64,000 nucleotides of DNA from Pohlia nutans (taxonomy: Eukaryota > Streptophyta > Bryopsida > Bryales > Mniaceae), in contig CM040085.1 of the NCBI GenBank assembly GCA_022496805.1, positions 51,200,234 through 51,264,233 on the forward strand. Reading direction: 5' to 3'. Made by a program: the position numbers and the translations under genes. The notes under the pieces are model-generated. The model saw nothing but the letters and a program-made list of their open reading frames with translations, was not told the DNA's origin and did no database searches. Shown piece after piece: positions 24,192-34,709 of the stretch; position 1 is the stretch's first letter; the number at the start of each line of letters is the position of its first letter.

Positions 24192-24898
24192 ACCTCTGCA
24201 CATAGAACACAAGGCACTTTTATAATGCCTTTCTTTCTGAGGCAACACACATACGTTCAGAAAAATGGGAATTAAAAAAGTAACACACAGAAAACTTACC
24301 ATCTCCCAAATTAGATGTGTGTTTCAATTGTACGGTTTCAAAAATTTCAATGCCATTTATCTGAGGAGAGCCTGTCACTGGATGAGGTGACATATTCCAC
24401 CGCCAACCTGCGGCCTGCGTCACTGTAAGGTCAACGCCTGACAGGGAAGGCCATCCATTGACTGTTAACAATACCGCCCCGTTTACAGAAACCTTGAAGG
24501 ATGGACCGGTTGTAATATAGAGTTCTCCAAAGTAAGTGTTCATTAGGTACTTTCCTGTCGGCTTAACTAAAGGCAGGGAGTACGATAATGTCAGGTTATG
24601 GTAATTGAAACGGTTCGATTGCAGCACGATCATGGGGGCAGCATCGGCCACTACCGAAGTGTTCAACAGGTGTGTTATTGAATGAGTACTCGACTACTCG
24701 ACTACTCGTGGTACTTGGGTCAAGGTATTACATATCAGAATCCCAAATTCTGTCAAAGTTGTCGTCTGGATACCTGCGGTTCCACTTCCAATGTAATCGG
24801 TATGTTGCTGTGACTTTGAAACGAAAATCTGGATGTGATTAATTTATTGTGCTGCACTAGGTTCAAACGACGTAATCACGCGACTCGCTCTGGCTAGA

Positions 24899-24986
24899 AT
24901 GTAGTATCGGGAACCTCCCGTGGAGAAACCCCTGGAGAATGTCGCCAGGGGGGACATTTGCCGAGGTGAGGTTCCCGATACTACAT
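24899..24986. repeat. 88-bp inverted repeat in a pseudogene intron
   Basis: ATGTAGTATCGGGAACCTC at 24899-24917 is an exact inverted match to 24968-24986. It sits in the intron between exons 2 and 3 of the receptor pseudogene and resembles a very short MITE. No target duplication was identified. Confidence 0.75.
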
Positions 24987-26224
24987 GTGTCCCTTTCTTT
25001 ATCAAGGTATCTTTAATATGAATTCTCAGTTTCGTGGCTCTCACCTCGTAACTTTCATGGCGTCAGACCCACAGTCAATCGGTACACTTTCTTTAGCGTT
25101 ACCCCGCTGGAGGAGCTTGCATGCATGGTTGTAGGACCCTGATGGAAGTGGACGCAATTCGAGAAGAGAGATTACAGGGATTCTATCGATGGCTACAAGG
25201 CAAAATGCCTGCACCTCTGTCGCATTCAGAATTACCTCCTCAACCCAAGGGTCTTGCATCTTGAAATCAACCGTACTGTACATTGTGGCCCGATTGAGAC
25301 TCCAAATACTGGGGGATTATTGAGAGCGACAATATTCCCGTAGCTGAAAGTCGCTCGCATCCGGGACAAGATTGCTGTAGCAGCTCCTTCCAGAAGGATT
25401 GCTCACATCGGGAGGGAATGACCGCAGTGTACCAAGAGCCGAATGACTCGCTAAGCTGAAATTTCTGCTTATTGGCGGAGCATAAGCAGCATCAATCTTC
25501 CATTAGATGCCGTCACTTTGAGAGAGAAAGTCAGAGGGAGCTCCTCACACAAGACTTGTGAACCCTGCAGAACCAGAGAACAAGCGAGTAGCTAGTATTA
25601 ATTGGCATCTGTCTGAGGTAACGGACATTATTACAATCTTCGAGAAGGCTGATATTGCAAGAACGTTTAATACATACTTGATGTAGACATCTGATACAAA
25701 GGAGGAAATATTTTTGGTCAATTTCCCTTTTCCATGCCCTTAATTGCAGAGTACAAGGCGAGCAAGTCCTAAAGTATATATTCCAGTCACTCTGAGTCTT
25801 CTTCAATTTCTTCGTTTTTGCACAAAGCACATAGACTTCGTGCATTTGCATAGAATCTGTGGTAACGCCCCTCTCCAAATTTCCGCCTGAAGTATTCTCA
25901 TAGCACGTAGTTGTTGATTCAATCATACTCTGCTTAAGCTGGCAGTTATTATAGATGACGAATAATTTTTTAACAAATCTATGTTGCAATTGATCGTAAA
26001 AATCATTCCGGCCATCATATCAATGCCCTTGCCGACGACAACCAATGGCAAAGAAATCCTACTTAACGACTACAGTAAATAATTGATTTTCAACTAGAAA
26101 TGAAAGGGAAAATTCTAAAGCAAGTACCTGTCTCTGCATTAACAATGAAGAAATTGTCTACAACTCCATAGAACAGAAGCACATGCAACAACGATAACAT
26201 CTGGAACGCCTTGGCAAGTCCCAT

Positions 26225-27826
26225 GCTCAATCTAAGACGGTTGCTCTCTCCTCCTGGTCTTTCGAGCTCTGTAGTCTCTCATTACGTTCATGGTATGGTT
26301 TCTGTAAGAAAGATTAGGTTATAATCGTAAGAGTAGGCACACTTTAGTAGATTCATTAAGAGTGATAAGCAGATTGACCGGGGGGCAGACAGACCTGGAA
26401 AATCCAAATTGATTTAAATCAAAAGCTTGAATGTCGGAACTATAATCTAGAACAGGGGCTCTAAGAAGATGTAGCCTTAATCCTCAACTCCTTGGAAGCG
26501 GCCTCACAAATCCACTGTACCTAAAGAAATCATGCACCACTACACGTTGAGAATAATCGGACTGCACATGCGCGATACAGGATCATTAAACACAACAGGT
26601 CATGACAAAGACATAGCTTTCATTTAAAGATTAACAGATGCAAATACAGAAACGGCGCTCCAACAATCCTTTCCCCCTAGGGTTCGACCCGGCACACCAA
26701 AGAAGGAACAGAAATTCTTCCTTCTTCCTCAGTTAAAAAATATTCCGAAAGCATTACTTGAAAAACTCTCCCTAGTCCCTGAGTGCACTAGCCCTAAGAC
26801 AGAAATGCAGAGCATAAAGAGCAAGAAGATGCCAAAATACGCACAAGTTCAACACCATTACACCAAAGTGCTCAAGTAAGACATTGAGACGACGCTGGGG
26901 GTTGGGGGGGGGGGGGGGGGTGTGGCCAACTACTTTTGTGAGTCATACGAATATGATTTCAAAAATGCATGACATCAAAAATGCATGACATTCACACTGA
27001 TAATGTTTTAGAAATTGTACGTTATTGATGGATATTGTTTAAGCATTGATTTAGTATGTTGAATGTACATAACATATGCAAATATGGCACGACCTCCGTA
27101 CACACGAAAACAATACGATAACTATTCTTTCACATGGCAAGTCATATTTGAGATGTAGATAAATAGCCCTCCAATTAACATGGTGTTTGCAGGTGTATTC
27201 ACCTTTCATAAGATAATATCCCCCCTAAGCATAGTAGTGACCGATAAATTTACTTGCCGATTGATAAGGCAAAGAAGTTTCAAAGTGACGTAGCTTTATG
27301 AATTTTTGTTTGATTTGCATTTATGATTTAATTATATGAGTGGACATGATATTTCAAAGTAATATTTTAATTTTAAAATGGACTTTCTTTGTTTTGGGCT
27401 TGAAAATTAGGGTATTTTTTAGAGTATTTTTTAGAGTATTTTTTTAGATTATTTACAAAAGTGAGGTAGGCTTGCAATTGAAATTTGACAATTACTTTGC
27501 GAGCTTATTAAATCCAATATCATCAACAAAGAGCTCTTTGTTAGTTATGCTTCTTGATGCATAATTAGTCACTTCTTTGGTGCTATTTGTGTTATTTCAT
27601 GCACAAATTCTTTCTCTCATAATTCAATGGCACACCATAGCTTGCTTTTACTGATAAGTGCATTTTTTACAATTTTAAATTCAACTCTTTGTAGTACTAT
27701 AATAATTTTGGTAGTCAGTAGGAGTTATGTTTCAATCTACATAACTTGCCAAGGTCATGGAAAAAAATAGCCTCAAAATTTTGAGAAACTAAACTACATG
27801 GTAGATGTCGGTGCTAGAGCCTCTCA
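26225..27826. other. Intergenic stretch upstream of receptor pseudogene
   Basis: Contains the presumed former promoter of the pseudogene and a poly-G run at about 26898-26920. No further exon was seen. Confidence 0.4.
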
Positions 27827-28033
27827 AAACACCCATTTCATTAAAAGTGCACAATAGCATGTGCACTTTTAATTTTGGTCAAAATTTGCTTTTGATCAAT
27901 TGGGATACCTAAAACTACTAGTGACAATGATTCGCAAGTTTTTTTATAAGTTTTTTTTTTTACATTGAATTGATGCTACCATTTCCAATACGACAAATAC
28001 TTATTCCAAATGAATTAATTCATAAAATAAAAT

Positions 28034-29010
28034 AAAAGGGTTAGGCATATGCCTAACTGTCATCACTTGTAATTGTCAATTAAATTTTTGAGACGGATAA
28101 AAATATGCATAACCTTTCATAACTTGCAACGTTACAAAATAATTACATCTCACTACTACATAAAATCTATCACCAAGTAGTCTTTTAAAATTGTGATTCA
28201 ATATTTCTCGAATCTAAGCTAAATACATCTTTCCCAAATGGAATAAAAGATGATCTATTGATAAACTCCTCAAGCAGCATTTAACCCAGCTATAATTTCA
28301 ACATGAGCTTGATCATCGAGACCTATTGCATTTAAAGTTGTTGAAGGGCCACCAAATATTTCACCTGGTCCAATTGGTACATTTTCCTCCCTTCTACATC
28401 AATATTTGGAACTTCTTCACGTGTATTCCAACCTTCTCCATCAAACCATAGATCAAACTCTGGGAAATACTTACATTCATGTGCATTGAAACCATCGCGC
28501 TAATGTTTCAAGAAAATAAACATAAAAGGGTTAGGCATACGCCTAAACCCCTATCACTACAATTATTTTTGAAAATTCCAAGTATTGGGGGGAGGGGTTT
28601 AGACATATGCCTAACCTTCCACTGTTTATTTCTTTTTAAATTAATCAAAGTGATGGGGGTTAGGCGTTTGCTTAACCTCCATCACTTGCAATTTTAAATA
28701 ATAATTGAAGTGATAGGGGTTAGGCATATGTTTAACCGTTCCATAACTTGGTATTTTAACAAATAATACAAATGATAGGGACTAAGGGTGTGCTTGACTC
28801 CCAACACTAGGAATTTTAAAAAATAATCAAAATGATAAGGGTAAGGCATATGCCTAACCCCATCACTTGATATTTAAAAAAATAATTGCAAGTGATTGGG
28901 GGGTTAGGCATATGCCTAGCCCTCATTACTTGCAATTTCAAAAATTAATTGAAGTGATAGGGGTTAGGCATACGCCTAACCCTTCCATCACTACGTAATT
29001 TAACAAATAA
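28034..29010. repeat. Left palindromic tandem array of composite unit
   Basis: One outlying unit near 28034, then about eight units of roughly 62 bp from about 28520. Each carries a variant of GGGGTTAGGCATATGCCTAA followed by (C)CATCACTTGCAATTTT and an AT-rich spacer. The core is a perfect or near-perfect 20-bp palindrome. Tandem palindromes inside a terminal repeat are the layout expected for transposase-binding sites, but this is inference. Confidence 0.8.
28260..28500 (-). pseudogene. Decayed coding exon, unknown protein
   Basis: The minus strand reads GFNAHECKYFPEFDLWFDGE GWNTREEVPNIDVEG, then after a one-base frame change ENVPIGPGEIFGGPSTTL NAIGLDDQAHVEIIAGLNAA and a stop. Amino-acid use is clearly protein-like, unlike the AT-rich DNA around it. 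It lies between the outlying palindromic unit and the main left array, so it could be the last trace of a gene belonging to the transposon itself. I do not recognise the family. Confidence 0.45.
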
Positions 29011-29408
29011 TACTATGGCCCCAAAGTTCATTTCAGGGGTGGCCCGGAAATCACGGGCCCCTGATTTAAAAAAAACAAATTGTGAGCCCGGGGGAGGGTC
29101 CATGTATGCAAAGCGGGGGGTCCACGTAATACTAGATTTCAGAAAAAAAATTCACGGGGGGTCCACGTACGACGGGGCGCTGACGGGGCGACTCAACGGC
29201 CTCGATGGGACTCTCTACGCTTGTCAGTTCTATCTGCGCCACCTTGTCTCTCTCTGATCGAATGCAGTTCGACACTGTCGTCACAGATCTTCCTCCTCCG
29301 CATGCAAATTGCACGCAATCTGAGAATTCGGCAATCACAGATCCCTCTTTTGCTCATCAATCCGGCAGAATTTCGTTACACCAATTTTGAGGGGCATTCG
29401 AGGGATCG

Positions 29409-29858
29409 ATGGCCATGGCGGTGGCTCTAGTGGGAGCTCCATGTGTGACCTTGCCGCGGCTAACGAGCCTCCATCCCTCGCCGAAAACGAGCCGCGATGC
29501 GCCAGCGCGAGGGTGGGCGCCCCTGGCAGTGCGCGGCATTGCAACCGGGCCGCCGAAATCTGCAACAGAGGTGGAGTGGAAGGTGAAGTGGGAGGCGTTG
29601 AAGAAGAACAACCTGCGCTCCGTGAAGCTGCGGGAGGCCCTTAGGTTACAACAAGAGCAGGGCTACACGATTCTCGACGTGCGTACCGAGGCGGAGTTCG
29701 CTGAGGCCCATGCCGCGGGCGCCGTGAACGCGCAGCTGTACCGCCTCATCAAGGAGTGGACGCCGTGGGAATTCTCAAAGTCGTTAGGAGGGTTTCTCTG
29801 CAACGAAGCTGACACTGTCAATATTGCTACCAAGGTGATTAGGAACTACACGAAGTAG
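29409..29858 (+). pseudogene. Plastid rhodanese-like protein, N-terminal fragment
   Basis: A 149-codon open frame. Residues 1 to about 50 form a Ser/Ala/Arg/Pro-rich presequence like a chloroplast transit peptide (MAMAVALVGAPCVTLPRL...). Residues from about 53 match the plastid sulfurtransferase (STR14-type) rhodanese domain: EVEWKVKWEALKKNN, EALRLQQEQG, YTILDVRTEAEFAEAH and LYRLIKEWTPWEF. The frame then runs into FLCNEADTVNIATKV and a stop. The second half of the domain, with the Cys active-site loop (CxxGxR) and the closing GGxxxW, is absent here and downstream. It is probably a captured first exon rather than a working gene. GC content is far above its flanks, as in exon 1 of the ankyrin gene. 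There is no internal stop, so capture is recent or the fragment is still constrained. Two 23-bp copies of TTAGCCTTATAAAAGTTGGTT follow. Confidence 0.7.
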
Positions 29859-29859
29859 C

Positions 29860-31370
29860 TTTGAGAGAATATTGTACCAAAAAAGCCTTATAAAAGTTGG
29901 TTTATTAGCCTTATAAAAGTTGGTTTCTGCCCTTTGAATTAGAGTTAACCTCTCGTTGCAATCAATCATCGTCTCCAAAACCCAAGCAAATTTGACTCTG
30001 CTCGTGTTGGTTGATGACCTAATTGACTGTGAGAGAATCGTCAAGAGAAGAATGCGGATGAGGAGCTCGCGAGAGCATTGCAAGAGATCTGTCTTGGGTG
30101 TAATTCGTGATCGACCTTCAACTTGCGTTCCAGCTTTGAAGCCATTCCCTCTCTGGCCATTGTTCACTCCTTCGGCAATTTCCGCTTCAATCGCTGCACG
30201 GGGAATTTTTCAATCGGCAGGTTTTTGGAAGCTGTATGACGGTCGGTGAGTTACCCTAGCCGTCCCCTCCTTAATGCCGGAACATGTGCAGGAGTTCAAA
30301 GTTCTTGTTCCAGTCGTTGATATTTGTTCTAATGCTCGTCAGGGGAAATTTGGCAAGCTACCGGGCCGTTGTTGACTCCGTGGCGTATCATCTAATGTGC
30401 AAAAATGCAGACCGTGGAGTACATGCATCCTCAAGTGGGGATTTACATCTGAGTTAATACCGCCTACTCTAACTTGTATATCTGTGTATATATCTAATTT
30501 ATGTTTTTTTTTTTCTGACACCATGGTTGTTTGTGTAGATACAAGTCTGGAAATGCCATCCTTTGTATTCGGTAAAACAATTATCACCGGAGCATCACTT
30601 TATGAGGTGCGATTTAATTCAAACTCATTGAATTTGAAGTCTTCAGAAGATAATTGACAACCTTTAGTTGTGACTATGGATGCACATGCCCCATAAGAAG
30701 ACCACTAGTTCTTTTATCAGATTTTTTTCTCAAGTGTTTGTCTACGATTGCGGTTTCGTTCTGCCAGGAATTTGAATTTGAATCATCTCAGCCCGTCTCT
30801 TCGTTAGGGTTTGTCCGATTGTGGAGTGGAGGCCGACAGATGACGATTTATTTTCTGTTTTGCGTGTTTTTCTAAGTTGCGGTGCAGTGAGTATTGCGAG
30901 ACAGCGAGGTTCAGTAGTTTGGGCTCACGGTGTTTATCGACTGTGGAGCGTTCGACCTTTTTGTTTGATTTCGGGAAACAAGAAGAGCCGGTCGGTGTTG
31001 TTCGTAGTTTCAGTTTTGTTTGGAGAAGTAGTGTCTTCAAATCTCATCTCTTAGGAGTCTTGTTGAAATGATCGCATCTCACTGCGACGGCTGGCCTTTT
31101 AGACAGGATGCGAAATTGAGTGAGCGAGGTCTTTTATTTCAAGACCTGGATCTTATGCTATTCGTTGTGCAGGATGCGGGGTTTGGAGGGACAACCACTA
31201 TCACCTCCGAGGCATAATTTTGAGACCTGTCCCAAAATGCCCGCAACTGAAATGTGCTCGGTCATTGGCGTATTTACGATAGATTCTGTTTCAGCTGAAG
31301 GATAGCCAGGAACATTGCAAACATGCTTTTCAAATCTTCAAATCTGCGTTTGCGAACCTATTGGGAGAAA
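29860..31370 (+). other. Captured exon-like DNA of unknown origin
   Basis: Gene-like composition without a readable product. Around 30130-30246 an exon-like stretch ends CGGTCG|GTGAGTTACC, a strong donor. Around 30484-30608 a T-rich tract ending TTTGTGTAG precedes a 70-bp exon-like segment. The 97-codon ORF at 29956-30249 has no family I know. These look like pieces of one or more host genes next to the rhodanese fragment. Confidence 0.35.
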
Positions 31371-31935
31371 TCGGGGTTAGGCGTATGCCTAACTCTCGCA
31401 TATTTTATTTTGCTATATAATGGAAGCGTTGGTGGATTAGGCGTATGTCTAACCCTCTGGCATTTTATTTTGTTGGAATTTTTAAGTGTTGGAAGATTAG
31501 GCTTATGCCTAATCCTATAATTATTCTATTTTGTTGAAAATTATAAGTGTTGGGAATCACACATGTGCCTTACCCTCAGACATTTTATTTTATTGAAAAT
31601 TGTAAGTGTTTGGGGGGTTAGGCATATGCCTAACCCTCTTGATATTTTATTTTCCTGTGACATCCAAGTATTTCAAGGTTAGCATATGTATACCTTGGCT
31701 CCGATATTATGTTTTGCTATTAGATGCAGTTTTTGGGGGATTAGGCATACGTCTAACCCCCTAAATCACTATAATAATTATTTTTAATTCCAGGTGTTGG
31801 AGCGTTGGACATATGCATAACCTATTAACCTCCCATTACTTGGTATTTCAAAAATTAGTTAAAGTGATAGAAGTTGGGCGTATGTTTAACCCCATCACTT
31901 AGTAGTTTACACAATAATTGCAAGTGATGGACCCT
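31370..31935. repeat. Right palindromic tandem array of composite unit
   Basis: About nine units of roughly 60 bp carry variants of GGTTAGGCATATGCCTAACC. The inner units have the spacer ATTTTATTTTGTTGAAAAT, whereas the outer two or three have the same CATCACTT spacer as the left array. A half unit (GGGTTAGGCATAT) remains near 32098, and an unrelated 28-bp palindrome (AGTGACTCAAAAT...) lies at about 32009-32036. Confidence 0.78.
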
Positions 31936-32376
31936 AGTATAAATCTTGTTCAATGTGATAGGTCTTTTATAACTAAATATCCGTTCCAGTGACTTGTTTT
32001 TAGTGACTCAAAATCAATTTTGAATCACTACAGACAAGTCACAACAAACATTTAGTCATTAATGAATGTCACATCAGACAAAATTTGTACTAGTGGAGGG
32101 TTAGGCATATAGTATATACATGAAAACATATAAAATCTACAACACTCCAAAAGCATAAACCTAAACTCTAAAAAATCTAAAAACATAATTTGAAAAAACT
32201 TAAATAACTGCATGGAGGTCAAACTTTGCCAATGGTTTAATTCAAGAATTACATTACTTTTCGGCATATATTTCTAGAGCATATTTATGCTTTTCTCATT
32301 CATACACTGTTCTACCAAAAAATTTACAATGTGCAATTTTAGAGGGGCATGTGCACTTTTAACGAAATGGGTGTTT

Positions 32377-34550
32377 CAAGCGCATCATGGGCGAATATAA
32401 GTCACTAATTGTCAAGACCGCGGTAGATGCCAATGTGAAGGATGGATGGAGTAATCAAGGAGAAAGAAGCATTTGTAATAGCTCGTAACAATCTAGACCT
32501 CCTATGTGATGTTGGCACCTTGCTTGCTTTGCTTGTCTTCTGCCATTACTAGAATGTGTAGATTTTTGGATCAAGTTTGCCCAATCTTCAGATGCCTGCG
32601 ATTGTTATTATATGGCGGCTATAAAAAATTTCTAAGCTAAAACTTTCAAGATGTATGAGGATTCAGATACCTCATTTGAACATGTCCACCCATTTCCAAA
32701 TGTTTTGTGACATCATTTAGGACTACTTTAATGCATTAAAGCAAGAATGGAAGGTGGATTTAAAAAACCAAGTTTCCGTATGGGAGAGCATACATATGCA
32801 GTCCATACCCTTAGCCTTGTGACTAGAAAAAAGGAACATGTGAGCATCGCACATTTGGAGAGGACCATAGCTGGAGTGGAATGACAATGTATAAGCGCAA
32901 CAAAGGTGTTCATTACTAAGTTGAACCGTTGTTTCCTAAATTCAGAATTGATATCATCTAAAGGGATTTTTTTCCCCCAATTTAGACTTCAGTCCAACTA
33001 TGATGACATTTTGCTGCCCCCTAAGATGGTGAACCAATGCACCAAATCTAAACAGTAGCCTTGTCAAGGAAATGCAGAGCCCATTTCTCCTTGGAATTTG
33101 GACTTACAATTAAGCTTGTTTAAGGTTACTTGAAGTCACATTGTCAGGCTGCTATGGATGGGGATAGTGATATCAATCCGGTTACCAAATTGTGAGAGAA
33201 ATTGTGAATTGGTATTCTTGCTAAACTCGTTGAGTTCATAATAAGAGTGGCACAAATTGCTATCACGACTGTTCTGGGAAGTATTGAAGATGAAGGCTCT
33301 TTAATTTAATTTGTTTAAATTGATGTTTATTTGTATTAAATTGATGTTTATCTGTAGTCACTTGTTTATCTAGCAAATTTATTTATCTACTGCCACTTGA
33401 ATTTCCAACCCGCCTGACATGTGTGAGCCTCTGAGCCAGAAAAGGCACATGTTTCTCATATTCTAAGCATGTTCAAAGATTTGTTAGTGTGTTGTACTGC
33501 CAAGTAGCAAGGTTGATGACTGATGAGCTTGTTTAGCACAAACCATTAGTTACTTGAACAATTCAACTTTCTTTACTGCTTCCCCTCGCCATGTGTCCCC
33601 TAAGCTACTAATGGGAGATGAGAGATATTCTTCATCTCATGATGGATGAAATGATGTCGAATATTCCACATCATTTCATTGGGAGAAGGGCAATAACTAT
33701 GTGCACTACTGAATGTTATGTATAACGAGAATGTTTTCTCAAGGCTTTTATAGCCAAGATAGCTTTCTATACTGGGATGCTATTACATTTTGGCGTGGTG
33801 AACGCGAACAAATAGGTGTCAATTAATAAAGGGATCCGTCATGTTTCTACATTGTTGGTAAGCTTTGACATTTGAGGTTCTTGTTCCCAAGTTATAACTA
33901 ACTTTGGGTGTGGTGGAAGGAACTTGGAGCTGGGTTAGACAAGGTCAATGTGACCGGGGTTCAACTCCCCATCTGAGGTGTTTTGTTTGTGTCATAACAT
34001 TTAGTAGCATGCAATGTTCCTGCCTTGGCTCTACAGTAGATGGTATGGAATATTCCGCACCCAACAATTCTTCATTAATAGCTAAGAGGACATGTGGAGG
34101 CTCAATGTGATGAGCAGAGTGCATGAAGGAAAAGCAGTGGGCATGAAAGCTACTGAATGTTATGGTTGTTTGGATGTATTTTTCCTCAATAAGTTATGAG
34201 AATTGTAAGATTGTCTTTCTGACATGTTTTTCTTCAATGTGTTATGAGAACTGCAAGATTGTCTAAATATGTGCTTTGCTTCAATGTGTTGTTAAATTTA
34301 TGCGTATGGCTTTTAAATGTGCACTTCAAATTGCCATTTCAGCCATTGCTTTGTAATCCAACGGGTTCCAAAATTTCTTGCCAAATGTATTTTGTGGGAG
34401 CTAGTGGCACTCTTCATGCTTTGACACTTCAATTAAAAATCCTCGCCGCTACCTTATTTGAAAAAATAAAATTGCCAACACTAACACAATCTGAAGTATT
34501 GGTCTTGCCATTTGTTCTTATTCTCACACTTTAGTAGGTGCACGTCGTTC
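32377..34550. other. Long stretch without a supported gene
   Basis: Moderate GC and several short ORFs but no recognisable domain. A tRNA-like segment near 33910-33990 has a B-box-like GGGGTTCAACTCCCC and may be a SINE head. Confidence 0.3.
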
Positions 34551-34552
34551 TA

Positions 34553-34708
34553 TACTAGTAGAAAAGCTGTACTTGGGTACCACATAATAGCATTAGAGCA
34601 TGGTGCCCAAGGCCCATATATATTGGCACTAGCTTGGTGCCAATATGGGCTTTAGGCACCATGCTTTGACACTATTCCTTGGTGCCAAAAGACAACTCTT
34701 TTTACTAG
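34553..34708. mobile_element. Small foldback, CACTA-like ends
   Basis: TACTAGTAGAAAAGCTGT on the left pairs imperfectly with the reverse complement of the right end (GCTAGTAAAAAGAGTTG). The centre is a strong hairpin, GCATGGTGCC...GGCACCATGC, with a short loop around TAGCTTG. The ends match the TACTAGTAGAAAA start of the 51568-51898 MITE. Confidence 0.55.
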
Positions 34709-34709
34709 C

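Larger units (their letters stand above)
23738..26224 (-). pseudogene. Malectin-like/LRR receptor-kinase pseudogene
   Basis: Exon 1 (26224-26128) encodes a signal peptide, MGLAKAFQMLSLLHVLLFYG..., ending NAET. Exon 2 (25564-25046) carries the first malectin half: GAPSDFLSQSDGI, WKIDAAYAPPISRNFSL, RATFSYGNIVALNNPPVFG and LLELRPLPSGSY. Exon 3 (from 24773) reads YPDDNFDRIWDSDM. Exon 4 (about 24680-24300) reads NGIEIFETVQLKHTSNLGD and ends at a GTAAGT donor. Exon 5 (ending 23936) reads DPCFPVPWRGVFC, the motif that links malectin to the LRRs. A last scrap at 23765-23738 reads DLSSSQLIG, the first LRR. This order is that of plant malectin-LRR receptor kinases, which are plasma-membrane receptors. 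It is dead. A TGA replaces the Cys codon in LVCGAP, a TAA sits where IQW is expected, two frame changes occur near 25355 and 25285, exon 5 holds a 94-bp duplication, and no kinase follows. Confidence 0.8.
27827..32376. mobile_element. Composite transposon-like unit carrying gene fragments
   Basis: The left end AAACACCCATTTCATTAAAA (continuing GTGCACA) and the right end, reverse-complemented, AAACACCCATTTCGTTAAAA (GTGCACA) are inverted repeats with one mismatch in 27. Inside each end is an array of about 60-bp tandem units built on the palindrome GGTTAGGCATATGCCTAACC, and between the arrays (about 29010-31370) is GC-rich DNA with the rhodanese fragment and another exon-like segment. A coding remnant of unknown identity lies at 28260-28500. 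A target duplication is not evident (only CA on both sides). A smaller element at 55835-56226 shares the inner TIR motif and the array design. The superfamily is not recognised. Confidence 0.55.

Noticed and set aside
29357..29644. Overlapping ORFs in other frames of the rhodanese fragment
   Set aside because: The frame with transit peptide and rhodanese motifs explains the region. The others are low-complexity by-products of high GC.
28520..31935. CRISPR-like array of regularly spaced palindromes
   Set aside because: The spacers are themselves repeated and the setting is a plant nuclear genome with introns. No cas gene. These are tandem repeat units, not a CRISPR array.
33910..33990. Possible tRNA gene (GGGGTTCAACTCCCC)
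   Set aside because: A T-arm-like stem exists but no acceptor stem or anticodon arm could be folded. At most a SINE head.
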